This document shows positions 27,631-35,421 of a stretch of 64,000 nucleotides of DNA, one piece after another. The DNA lies in contig NZ_JAKWJR010000007.1 of assembly GCF_022761125.1 (NCBI RefSeq), forward strand, positions 124,001 to 188,000, read 5' to 3'. Source of the DNA: Nocardioides sp. SR21. Its GTDB lineage: Bacteria; Actinomycetota; Actinomycetes; Propionibacteriales; Nocardioidaceae. The translations under genes and the position numbers were made by a program. The first letter of the stretch is position 1. Each line of letters begins with the position of its first letter. The notes under the pieces were generated by a model. The model worked only from the letters and a program-made list of their open reading frames with translations, had not been told where the DNA came from and ran no database searches.

Positions 27631-27658
27631 TCTTCGGTCGGCAGCTCCTCCGACTTGA
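27631..27658 (-). promoter_or_regulatory. WhiG/FliA-like promoter of the pilT1-pilC-prepilin operon
   Basis: Minus strand: TCAAGTCG (27651-27658), 12 bases, then ACCGAAGA (27631-27638). It is identical in spacing to the pilA and pilM sites. The start codon at 27623 is close enough that transcription should begin at or near it. Confidence 0.7.
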
Positions 27659-27750
27659 GGCTCAGGTCACATCTCGTGTCGGCGAGGTGGCGGTGGTCGA
27701 GGTGCGAGCGGATCGAGCCTCGACACCACGCGCTGACGACGCGACGAGCC

Positions 27751-28290
27751 GGTGGTCGAGCTTGTCGAGACCCGGTGGGTCGACGTCGGTGCTCGGTTGC
27801 GGGGGTCTCGACGACGCTCGCTGGCGTTCGCTGCTCGACCGACGTGGGCGCTTTGCGACGACCGGTGGTCGAGCTTGTCGAGACCCGGTGGGTCGACGTC
27901 GGCGCTCGGGTGCGGGGGTCTCGACGACGCTCGCTGGCGCTCGCTGCTCGACCGACGTGGGCGCTGTGCGACGACCGGTGGTCGAGCTTGTCGAGACCCG
28001 GTGGGTCGACGTCGGCGCTCGGGTGCGGGGGTCTCGACGACGCTCGCTGGCGCTCGCTGCTCGACCGACGTGGGCGCTGTGCGACGACCGGTGGTCGAGC
28101 TTGTCGAGACCCGGTGGGTCGACGTCGGCGCTCGGGTGCGGGGGTCTCGACGACGCTCGCTGGCGCTCGCTGCTCGACCGACGTGGGCGCTGTGCGACGA
28201 CCGGTGGTCGAGCTTGTCGAGACCCGGTGGGTCGACGACGGCGCTCGCTGGCGCTCGCTGCTCGACCGACGTGGGCGCTATGCGACGACG
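27751..28290. repeat. 113-bp tandem repeat array between pilB and pilT1
   Basis: Units start at 27751, 27864, 27977, 28090 and 28203. Units 2-4 read as identical, unit 1 differs at about four positions, and unit 5 has lost about 25 bases and ends in the pilB stop region. Each unit joins GGTGGTCGAGCTTGTCGAGAC with an inverted GGTCTCGACGACGCTCGCTG element, both members of a repeat family seen elsewhere in the window. Since 113 is not a multiple of three and frames shift between units, it is not coding. Otherwise 27659-28277 contains no gene. Confidence 0.9.
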
Positions 28291-29963
28291 CGGAGGATCT
28301 CCTCGATCGAGGTCCGGCCCTGCGCGACCTTGGCCCAGCCGTCGGCCTTCAGGGTGGCCATGCCCTGCTCGCGCGCGGCGCGGCCGATGTCGTCGGTCGA
28401 GGCCCGGTCGACCACGAGGCGGGAGATCTCCTCGGTCACGGTCATCACCTCGTGCAGCGCCATCCGGCCGCGGAAGCCGGTCTGCGAGCACGCCGAGCAG
28501 CTGCCGGCGCGGTACAGCGTCGGCAGCGCGTCGCCCTCGGTCCACGGGAAGCCGACCTGCAGCAGCTCGGCGGGCTCGGGGTGGTAGGCCTCCTTGCAGC
28601 GCTCGCACAGCGAGCGGCACAGCCGCTGCGCGACCACCGCGTCGAGCGCGGAGCCGACCAGGAACGGCTCGATGCCCATCTCGACCAGGCGGGTCACGGT
28701 GGAGGGAGCGTCGTTCGTGTGGATGGTCGACAGCACCAGGTGGCCGGTGAGCGCGGCCTCGACCGCGATCTGCGCGGTCTCGTGGTCACGGATCTCACCG
28801 ATCAGCACGATGTCGGGGTCGGCGCGCAGGATCGAGCGCAGCGCGGAGGCGAACGTCAGGCCGGCCTTGGTGTTGGTCTGCACCTGGTTGATCCCGGGGA
28901 GCCGGTACTCCACGGGGTCCTCGACCGTGATGACGTTGACGTCCGTGCGGTTGAGCTGGTTCAGCGTCGCGTAGAGCGTGGTCGACTTGCCGGAGCCGGT
29001 CGGCCCGGTGGCGAGGATCATCCCGTAGGGCTTGGAGTACGACGCCCGGTAGCGTGCGTAGTTGTCGGCGCTGAAGCCGAGGTCGTCGAGGCCGAGCTGC
29101 GTGTGGGACGTGTCGAGGATGCGGAGCACGACCTTCTCGCCCCACACCGTCGGCAGCGTCGCGACCCGCAGGTCGACCCGGCGGCCCTCGTGGTTGACCG
29201 ACATCCGGCCGTCCTGGGGGACCCGGCGCTCGGCGATGTTCATCTCGGCCATGATCTTGAGCCGCGAGATCACGCCGTTCTGGATGTTCTTGGGGGAGCG
29301 GTGCGCGTCGTGCAGGACGCCGTCGATGCGGTAGCGCACCCGCATGTCGCGCTCGGTCGGCTCGATGTGGATGTCGGACGCGCGGTCGCTGATCGCCTGG
29401 TTGATCAGCAGGTTCACGAAGCGCACGACCGGCGCCTCGTCCGACACCTCGGTGAAGCTCGCGAGGTCGTCGGCGATCTCGGCCTCCGGCACGAGGTCGG
29501 AGCTGATGTCGAGCAGCTCGCCCTCGGCGCGGTACACCTGGTTGATCCGCGCCTCGATGTCGGCGCGGTTCGCGATCGCGAAGCGGACCCGGGTGCGGGT
29601 GATCCGGCCCAGGTCGTCCTTGAGCTCGATGTTGCCGGCCTGCCGGATGCTGACCGCGACGACGAGCTCGCCGTCCTGGAGGGCCAGCGGCAGCACGTGC
29701 AGCCGGCGCGCGAAGTCCGCCGGCACCAGGCTCACCGCCGACACGTCGACGGCGAAGTCCGCGAGCTCGACGTACTCGAGCCCGGCCGACGTGGCCGCGG
29801 TCCGTACGACGGTCGTCCGGTCGACCCAGCCGCCGTCGATGAGTGCCTCGATCACCGTCTGGCCGCGCTCGACCGCGATCCGGGTCGCCTCGTCGAGCTG
29901 GTCCTGGGTGACGGCGCGCGCCTCGACGAGCGCGCGCACCGTGTCGCCGGACGGCACGGTCAT
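28278..29963 (-). CDS. pilB: Type IV pilus extension ATPase
   Basis: A 561-residue ATPase. An MshEN/T2SSE_N domain (about 1-150) lacks the RLG opening of the c-di-GMP-binding MshEN motif. Then come Walker A GPTGSGKST, Asp box ITVEDPVEYRLPG, Walker B DPDIVLIGEIRD, His box TGHLVLSTIHTND, and a tetracysteine zinc site (CERC ... CSAC) before TGFRGR. These are standard for PilB. ATG 29963 overlaps the rsiG stop. The last codons and stop lie within the terminal unit of the 113-bp array. Confidence 0.94.
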   Translation of the reverse strand: MTVPSGDTVRALVEARAVTQDQLDEATRIAVERGQTVIEALIDGGWVDRTTVVRTAATSAGLEYVELADFAVDVSAVSLVPADFARRLHVLPLALQDGELVVAVSIRQAGNIELKDDLGRITRTRVRFAIANRADIEARINQVYRAEGELLDISSDLVPEAEIADDLASFTEVSDEAPVVRFVNLLINQAISDRASDIHIEPTERDMRVRYRIDGVLHDAHRSPKNIQNGVISRLKIMAEMNIAERRVPQDGRMSVNHEGRRVDLRVATLPTVWGEKVVLRILDTSHTQLGLDDLGFSADNYARYRASYSKPYGMILATGPTGSGKSTTLYATLNQLNRTDVNVITVEDPVEYRLPGINQVQTNTKAGLTFASALRSILRADPDIVLIGEIRDHETAQIAVEAALTGHLVLSTIHTNDAPSTVTRLVEMGIEPFLVGSALDAVVAQRLCRSLCERCKEAYHPEPAELLQVGFPWTEGDALPTLYRAGSCSACSQTGFRGRMALHEVMTVTEEISRLVVDRASTDDIGRAAREQGMATLKADGWAKVAQGRTSIEEILRVVA

Positions 29964-30457
29964 CAGTCCGGGATCGCAGCCAGGGCGGCCGCCGGGTTCT
30001 CCCGGTAGCGCACGATCAGCTCGGCCGTGGCCTCGTCGATGCGCTGGTGCAGCGCACGCCGGTACTCGGTCAGCTGCGCCTCGGCCTCGGTGAGCCGGGA
30101 GACCGCGTCCTCGACCTGCTCGGGGTCGTGCGGGTCGACGTCGGTCGCCCACATCCGCGCCAGCTCGGGCAGCTCGGGCAGCGGGTCGGCCGCGTGCACG
30201 GCGACCAGCGCCTGCCGGCTCTGGCCGGTACCGGTGTCGCCGAGGACCCGCACCAGCTCGTCCAGCGTCAGCGGGTGGTCGGACCTCGACTCCGCCGCGA
30301 GCAGGTCGAGCCGCGCGTGCACCAGACGACGCCAGTACGACGCCCGGTCCTCCTCGGCCTCGAGCTTGTGCCGGTAGTCGCGCAGCTGCGCGAGGTCGAG
30401 CTCGGCCAGGACCTCGGACGGGACCGCGCTCGTGACGGTACGGCGGCGTTCGGTCAT
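29963..30457 (-). CDS. rsiG: RsiG-like c-di-GMP-dependent anti-sigma factor, twin motif
   Basis: A 164-residue, mostly helical protein. The Streptomyces RsiG c-di-GMP motif is E(X)3S(X)2R(X)3Q(X)3D, once per helix of an antiparallel coiled coil. Here helix 1 has E36-S40-R43-H47-D51 and helix 2 has E126-T130-R133-H137-D141: exact spacing in both, Gln replaced by His twice, Ser by Thr once. The surrounding RRLVHARLDLLAAE fits RsiG helix 1. Streptomyces RsiG with c-di-GMP sequesters WhiG, and the Rubrobacter RsiG-WhiG pair controls type IV pili. The gene overlaps pilT2 and pilB by ATGA on both sides, so anti-sigma and motors are made together. Its partner is presumably the sigma at 17801-18538. 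Confidence 0.85.
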   Translation of the reverse strand: MTERRRTVTSAVPSEVLAELDLAQLRDYRHKLEAEEDRASYWRRLVHARLDLLAAESRSDHPLTLDELVRVLGDTGTGQSRQALVAVHAADPLPELPELARMWATDVDPHDPEQVEDAVSRLTEAEAQLTEYRRALHQRIDEATAELIVRYRENPAAALAAIPD

Positions 30458-31587
30458 CAGGTGGTCTCCGCATCGACGAGCGCCGGGTCCACCCCGGCGC
30501 GCTTGAGCATGACAGTGAAGTCGTGGGTGTTGGAGCTGACGAGTTTGGCATCCCCGATCGAGACGCTGCCGTCGAGGACCAGGCGGACCAGGTGCTGGTC
30601 GAACGTCTGCATCCCGGAGTAGGCGCCCTCGGCGACGATGTCGGCGATGGTGTCGGTGCGGTCGGGGTCCGCGACGGCCTCGGCGAGCCGGGGCGTGTTC
30701 ACCGCGATCTCCATCGCGACCGCCCGGCCCTGGCCGTCGGCGCGGGGCACGAGGCGCTGGCAGACGATGCCGCGCAGGGAGGCGGCGAGCCCGAGCCGGA
30801 CCTGCTTCTGCTCGTGCGGCGGGAAGAAGTCGATGATGCGGTTGACGGTCTCCTTGGCGTCGGTGGTGTGCAGCGTCGACATCACGAAGTGGCCGGTCTC
30901 GGCCGCCGACAGCGCGGCGCGCACCGTGTCCGCGTCGCGCATCTCGCCGATCAGGATCACGTCCGGGTCCTGACGCATCGCGGCCCGCAGGGCGATGCCC
31001 CAGTCGGCGGTGTCGGTGCCGAGCTCGCGCTGGTTGACCGACGCGACCTTGTCGCGGTGGATGACCTCGATCGGGTCCTCGATCGTCAGGATGTGCACGG
31101 GCCGGACCTCGTTCACGGCGTCCACCATGCCGGCCAGCGTCGTGGTCTTGCCGGACCCGGTCGGGCCGGTGACCAGCACGAGTCCGCGCGGCTCGAGCGC
31201 CAGCGACCGGATCACGTCGGGCATCCCGAGGTCGGCCAGCGAGCGGGGCTCGTCACCGACGAGGCGCAGCACGCAGCCGACCGTCCCGCGCGAGCGGAAC
31301 GCGTTGGCGCGGAACCGCCCGATGCCGGGTACGGCGAGGGCGTAGTCGGCCTCGTTGGTCGCCAGGAACTGCGACTCGACCTCGGCCGTCATGGTCTCGC
31401 GGACCAGGGACTCCAGGGCGTCGGCGGTGAGCGGCTCGACCTCGAGGGGCACCAGCGAGCCGCGGATCCGCACGCGCGGCGGCCCGCCCACCTTGAGGTG
31501 CAGGTCGGAGCCGTGGTTCACCACGACCGCCTGCAGGAAGGGAGCGATCCGGAGGCTCGTCGCCGCCGTCTCCCGAGAGCTTGTCAC
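30457..31587 (-). CDS. Second PilT/PilU-type ATPase (PilT2)
   Basis: A 376-residue PilT-family ATPase without the long Pro/Ala linker. It has SDLHLKVGGPP, Walker A GPTGSGKTT, Asp box ILTIEDPIEVIH, Walker B DPDVILIGEMRD and His box TGHFVMSTLHTTD. The AIRNLIRE-type retraction motif is degenerate (NTPRLAEAV), as in PilU-like or accessory motors. GTG 31587 starts the operon pilT2-rsiG-pilB. No WhiG-like promoter could be read upstream. It is divergent from pilM. Confidence 0.88.
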   Translation of the reverse strand: MTSSRETAATSLRIAPFLQAVVVNHGSDLHLKVGGPPRVRIRGSLVPLEVEPLTADALESLVRETMTAEVESQFLATNEADYALAVPGIGRFRANAFRSRGTVGCVLRLVGDEPRSLADLGMPDVIRSLALEPRGLVLVTGPTGSGKTTTLAGMVDAVNEVRPVHILTIEDPIEVIHRDKVASVNQRELGTDTADWGIALRAAMRQDPDVILIGEMRDADTVRAALSAAETGHFVMSTLHTTDAKETVNRIIDFFPPHEQKQVRLGLAASLRGIVCQRLVPRADGQGRAVAMEIAVNTPRLAEAVADPDRTDTIADIVAEGAYSGMQTFDQHLVRLVLDGSVSIGDAKLVSSNTHDFTVMLKRAGVDPALVDAETT

Positions 31588-31650
31588 GCGCCTTGTGTAC
31601 CACGTCCGGAAGCGACTCCAGGACGGTCCGAGGAAAGTGCTGGTCCGGGC

Positions 31651-31678
31651 TCAAGTCACCGTCTCCAGGCGCCGAAGA
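31651..31678 (+). promoter_or_regulatory. WhiG/FliA-like promoter of pilM-pilN-pilO-pilD operon
   Basis: TCAAGTCA (31651-31658), 12 bases, GCCGAAGA (31671-31678). It is the best -10 match together with the GGDEF-EAL site. Predicted 5' leader is about 36 bases to ATG 31721. Confidence 0.72.
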
Positions 31679-31720
31679 CACGGGGAGATCCACCTCTCGG
31701 AACCCTCTCGGAGCACACAC

Positions 31721-32830
31721 ATGCCGCGCACGCTGGTCGGACTGGACATCGGCAGCTCTGGTGTGCGCGCGGCCGAGTTCGCCCCCGGGCGCCGGCGCTC
31801 GACGCTGCGCCGGTACGCCGAGGTGGCGCTCGCGCCCGGAGTGGTCCGCACCGGCGGCGTCGTCGACGGCGACGCACTGACAGAGGCGCTCAGGACGCTG
31901 TGGTCGCGGGGGAAGTTCCGCACCAAGAACGTCACCCTCGGCATCGCGAACGCCGGCGTGCTCGTGCGTCAGCTCGACCTCGACTGGATGCCCCCGGCCG
32001 ACTTCCGCAAGGCGCTGCGCTACCAGGTGCAGGACGTGCTGCCGATCTCGGTCGACGAGGCCAACCTCGACTACCACCAGCTCGAGGAGCTCGAGCTGCC
32101 CGCCGAGAACGGCACCACCCGCCGGGTCTCGCGGATCCTCCTCGTCGCGGCGTCCCGCGACATGGTCGACGGGTTCGTCGACGCCGCCCACCGCGCCGGC
32201 CTCCAGGCCCGCGGGGTCGACCTGCTCCCGTTCGCGCTGGTCCGCGCCCGCGCGCCGATGACCCGAGCCGCGGAGACCGAGGCGATCGTCGACATCGGCG
32301 CCGACGTCGTCTCGCTCGTCGTGCACGCCGGCGGCACGCCCCGCTACGTCCGGATGATCCCCGGCATCGGCGGCGACACGATCACCGCCGCCGTCCAGGA
32401 GCGCTACGACTGGTCGTGGGAGGACGCCGAACGCACCAAGCGGTACGTCGGCCTGCCGGGCCACGCGCACCTCGACCCGCTCCAGCAGAGCGTGGTGGGC
32501 CAGCGGTCCGACGGTCTCGACCACGCCGCCCAGCAGGTGGTGGTCGCGGCCGCGAACGCGCTCGCCGACGAGATCGCCACGACCCTCGACTTCTACCGCG
32601 ACTCCAACCCCGACGCGGCCGGACAGGACGGCGTCGCCCGCCTGGTGCTCACCGGCTCGGGTGCGCTACTCGGCGGGTTCGACGAGCTGCTCGCCGCGCG
32701 CGTCGGCGTCCCGGTCGAGACCTTCGACGTCACGTCGCGGGTCAAGGTCCCCGGCCGGATCGGGCTCACCGGCGACGGCCTGGTGGCACTCGCCGTACCG
32801 GCCGGTCTCTGCGTGGGAGCCGCCAAGTGA
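31721..32830 (+). CDS. pilM: Type IV pilus assembly protein PilM
   Basis: A 369-residue actin-like ATPase-fold protein. LVGLDIGSSGVRAAEF is the phosphate-1 loop, KALRYQVQDVLPISVDEA is the typical PilM segment, EAIVDIGADVVSLVV the phosphate-2 loop and LVLTGSGALLGGFDELL the adenosine region. It sits on the cytoplasmic face and binds the PilN N-terminus. The PilN start overlaps its stop (GTGA at 32827). It opens the plus-strand half of the pilus locus. Confidence 0.93.
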   Translation: MPRTLVGLDIGSSGVRAAEFAPGRRRSTLRRYAEVALAPGVVRTGGVVDGDALTEALRTLWSRGKFRTKNVTLGIANAGVLVRQLDLDWMPPADFRKALRYQVQDVLPISVDEANLDYHQLEELELPAENGTTRRVSRILLVAASRDMVDGFVDAAHRAGLQARGVDLLPFALVRARAPMTRAAETEAIVDIGADVVSLVVHAGGTPRYVRMIPGIGGDTITAAVQERYDWSWEDAERTKRYVGLPGHAHLDPLQQSVVGQRSDGLDHAAQQVVVAAANALADEIATTLDFYRDSNPDAAGQDGVARLVLTGSGALLGGFDELLAARVGVPVETFDVTSRVKVPGRIGLTGDGLVALAVPAGLCVGAAK

Positions 32831-33513
32831 GCACCCTGCCTCGCGTCAACCTGCTGCCGGAGTCGGCGTTCGAGCGGATGGCCGCGCGCCGGCTGCGCCG
32901 CGGTTTCGTCGCCGCCGGGGTCGTGCTGATGATGCTCGTCGGCGGTGCGTGGGCCTACCAGCACGTCCGCGTCGCCGAGGCCGACAAGCTGGTCGCCATC
33001 GAGGCCGCGAAGACCTCCCGTCTGACCTCGCAGACCCAGCGCCTGCAGCCGGTGCGCGTGTACGTCGACGGGGTCGCCGTCCAGGTCCTCACGGTCCAGA
33101 CCGCGATGGCCGACGACGTCTTCCTGTCCGAGGTGCTCGAGGGCATCCAGGACGCGACCCCGGTCGGTGCCGAGCTCGCCACCGTCGCCATCACCATGAC
33201 CGGCCGCCCGGTGCCTGCCGACCCGGCCGCGCCCGCTGCGGTCGCCGTACCCGCCAGCGCCTGCCCCGGCCCCGACCCCTTCAACACCCGCGTGGTCGTG
33301 GGGTGCGTGACGCTCGCTGGTACGGCGGCCAGCCGCGCCGAGGTCGGCGAGATGGTGGTCAGCCTCGGCAAGGCCGGGCTGTTCGTCGAGCCGTTCATCT
33401 CGACCACGACGACCGGCGAGAGCGACGAGGTGTCGTTCAGCGGGTCGGTCGGGCTGTCGGAGAAGGTCTTCAGCGGGCGCTACGCCCCCGAGAAGCCGGC
33501 CGGAGAGAGCTGA
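32827..33513 (+). CDS. pilN: Type IV pilus alignment protein PilN
   Basis: A 228-residue bitopic protein. It starts with MSTLPRVNLLPE, matching the INLLPWR-type PilM-binding peptide, then a basic stretch, one membrane helix (FVAAGVVLMMLVGGAWAY), a coiled coil and a ferredoxin-like C-terminal domain. It pairs with PilO in the alignment subcomplex. GTG 32827 overlaps pilM; its stop overlaps the pilO start. A Pro/Ala insertion (GRPVPADPAAPAAVAV) interrupts the C-terminal domain. Confidence 0.88.
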   Translation: MSTLPRVNLLPESAFERMAARRLRRGFVAAGVVLMMLVGGAWAYQHVRVAEADKLVAIEAAKTSRLTSQTQRLQPVRVYVDGVAVQVLTVQTAMADDVFLSEVLEGIQDATPVGAELATVAITMTGRPVPADPAAPAAVAVPASACPGPDPFNTRVVVGCVTLAGTAASRAEVGEMVVSLGKAGLFVEPFISTTTTGESDEVSFSGSVGLSEKVFSGRYAPEKPAGES

Positions 33514-34175
33514 TGGACCTCGGTACCCCCACCGCCACCAAGGTCGTCGGAGGCCTGTCCCTGCTGGCGGTCGCCGCACTCGGCTGGACGCTCGTCGTCG
33601 GCCCTGAGACCAGCACCCTGTCCGAGCGGCGCGAGCAGGTCGACGCGACCCGCGCGCAGAACCAGCTGCTCGCCACCCAGCTCGCCTCCCTCGAGCAGCA
33701 GCGCGAGGAGCTCGGTTCGACCCGGCGGATCGCTGCGGCGCTCGCCGAGCAGTTCCCGCCGACCGCGGACCAGCCGGGACTCTTCGAGGCGGTCACCGCG
33801 GCCGCCGTCGAGGCCGGGATCGGGGCCGACGGCGTCACCACCCTCAGCCCGACGCCGCCGACCATCGGCTCGACCACCGACCCCGCGGCTCCGGTCGATC
33901 CTGCTGCCGACACCTCGACTGCGACCGCCGGCCAGCTGGCCCGGCAGACGGTGACCGTCTCGATCACCGGCAGCTACGACCAGACCCAGCAGCTGCTGGA
34001 GAACCTCGAGCAGATGCCGCGGGCCTACCTCGTGCGCACCGTGAACCTCGCCGGGGACCCCCTGACCGGCATCTACACGACCACGGTCGCGGGCGACATG
34101 TTCGTGATGCCCCCGGTCGCCGACCCCGCCAAGACGCTGAACCTCGCCGCCAGCACCGTCCAGTCGGAAGGATGA
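33513..34175 (+). CDS. pilO: Type IV pilus alignment protein PilO
   Basis: A 220-residue bitopic protein. One N-terminal helix (VVGGLSLLAVAALGWTLVVG) is followed by a coiled coil rich in Gln/Glu/Leu (LATQLASLEQQREEL) and a PilO fold with QTVTVSITGSYDQTQQLLENLE, the usual signature region. A Thr/Ala/Pro-rich insertion lies near 120-150. It overlaps pilN upstream and the next gene downstream (ATGA at 34172). Confidence 0.88.
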   Translation: MDLGTPTATKVVGGLSLLAVAALGWTLVVGPETSTLSERREQVDATRAQNQLLATQLASLEQQREELGSTRRIAAALAEQFPPTADQPGLFEAVTAAAVEAGIGADGVTTLSPTPPTIGSTTDPAAPVDPAADTSTATAGQLARQTVTVSITGSYDQTQQLLENLEQMPRAYLVRTVNLAGDPLTGIYTTTVAGDMFVMPPVADPAKTLNLAASTVQSEG

Positions 34176-34723
34176 CCATGAACCTGCAGATGCGCCGCCG
34201 CCGCTCCGAGGAGCCCGAGGTCGTCGAGGAGCCGGAGCTCATGGAGGTCGTGGAGGAGCCGACCGACGACTCGTCCACCACCGTCCGCGCCCTGCGCGCC
34301 CAGGTCCGCGTGCTCGAGCAGGCCCTCGAGGTGGCGCCGGACGTACCGGTGCTCGCGGGCGACGAGGCGGCGTACCGCCGACGCGTGCTGCTCGCCGTCC
34401 GCGCGGTCGCGGCCCGTGCCGACGACCACGACGACCCGCGTCACGCCGCGGCCCGGGTGGTGGCGGCGGTCGAGCGCCTGGACGTCGACGGCTTCGCCCG
34501 CCCGGTCCTGCCGGGCATCGCCACCCACATCATCGCCCCGCCCCCGCAGCTGCCCGCGGGCGTGCGGACGGCGGCGATCGCCTCGGCGCCGGCACCTGAG
34601 CCGGCACCTGAGCCGGTGGTCGACCTGGAGCCCGGGGACGAGGTCGTGCTGCCCGTGCCGCCCCCGGCCCGCGAGGAGTCCCGTCGTGGCAAGCGGCGGC
34701 AGCGACACCACACGGCGGCGTGA
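34172..34723 (+). CDS. Hypothetical pilus-operon protein, acidic then helical
   Basis: A 183-residue protein without signal peptide or membrane helix. It has a basic start, a strongly acidic segment (EEPEVVEEPELMEVVEEP), a helical middle, and a Pro/Ala/Glu linker before a basic C-terminus (RRGKRRQRHHTAA). It overlaps pilO and the following gene, so it is translated with the pilus machinery. No PilP or PilQ is expected in a monoderm, and this is not recognisably either. Function unknown. Confidence 0.7.
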   Translation: MTMNLQMRRRRSEEPEVVEEPELMEVVEEPTDDSSTTVRALRAQVRVLEQALEVAPDVPVLAGDEAAYRRRVLLAVRAVAARADDHDDPRHAAARVVAAVERLDVDGFARPVLPGIATHIIAPPPQLPAGVRTAAIASAPAPEPAPEPVVDLEPGDEVVLPVPPPAREESRRGKRRQRHHTAA

Positions 34724-35421
34724 GCACGATGACCACCACGATGCCCACCACCGCACACGAGTACGGCGGGCTCTCGCGCCGCTACGCCGCGGCCGGCGAC
34801 CCGAGGATGGCCCAGCTGGCCGCCTGGGCTGCGGACGTGCACGTGCTCGAGGAGCTGCTCTGGAGCAACGGGCTCGCCGAGGCTCCCGACCCGGCCGCCG
34901 AGCTCGCTGCGATCGGGGAGACCATCGCGGCCTCCATCGAGGCGGCAGCCGCCGCTCTCACCGACTCCGGCCCGACCGGCCGCGACCTCGTGGAGGTCGC
35001 CCGCGAGGCGCTGGTCTCGACGTTCGACCCGTCCGTGCACCAGCTGCTGACCGATCGCTTCGACGACCTCGACCACCTGGAGCGCGGCCCCGGTCCCGGT
35101 GCCGTCGAGGCCGAGACGCGTACGGCTGCCCGGCTCGGTGGCCTCGCGCCGGCCGACCTCGTCGCCGAGCTGCGGATCGCGGCCGCCGACTGCCAGGCGA
35201 TCGCCGACCTCCTCGCCGGTGCCGGCGACCTGGAGGGCGCTCGTCGGCTGGGCCTGCAGGCCCAGGCGGCCTCGTTCGAGGCACACCTCGTCACGTCGGC
35301 CGTCCGTGCGGGGGACGACGCGCTGGTCACCGTCGACCTGCGCTGGGACCTCGTCGCCGGCGACGCCCCGACGCCGGAGCGGCTCGCGTCGGTGCTGGGA
35401 TCGGCGGAGCGGGCGTCGTGA
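34720..35421 (+). CDS. Hypothetical helical pilus-operon protein
   Basis: A 233-residue Ala-rich, all-helical soluble protein with no recognised motif. GTG 34720 overlaps the previous stop, and its stop overlaps the prepilin-peptidase start. Conserved-looking segments are MAQLAAWAADVHVLEELLWS and RRLGLQAQAASFEAHLV. It may be a lineage-specific cytoplasmic pilus factor; this is position-based inference only. Confidence 0.65.
   Translation: MSTMTTTMPTTAHEYGGLSRRYAAAGDPRMAQLAAWAADVHVLEELLWSNGLAEAPDPAAELAAIGETIAASIEAAAAALTDSGPTGRDLVEVAREALVSTFDPSVHQLLTDRFDDLDHLERGPGPGAVEAETRTAARLGGLAPADLVAELRIAAADCQAIADLLAGAGDLEGARRLGLQAQAASFEAHLVTSAVRAGDDALVTVDLRWDLVAGDAPTPERLASVLGSAERAS

Noticed and set aside
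27751..28290. The 113-bp array as a CRISPR or as coding repeats
   Set aside because: There are no unique spacers between short repeats, so it is not CRISPR. The unit is not a multiple of three, so peptide repeats change frame from unit to unit.
26325..30008. A very long open frame on the plus strand opposite pilT1, the repeat array and pilB
   Set aside because: It is the antisense shadow of high-GC coding sequence. It shows no domain, is rich in Arg/Gly/Asp/His, and conflicts with well-supported pil genes on the other strand.
29963..30457. PilB N-terminal domain as a second c-di-GMP receptor near rsiG
   Set aside because: The MshEN domain of PilB lacks the RLG opening and the conserved Gly of the c-di-GMP motif, so I do not claim binding there.
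31588..31720. A WhiG-like promoter for the pilT2-rsiG-pilB operon on the minus strand
   Set aside because: I searched the complement for TCAAG with NCCGANNA at 11-12 bases and found none; only the plus-strand pilM site is present.
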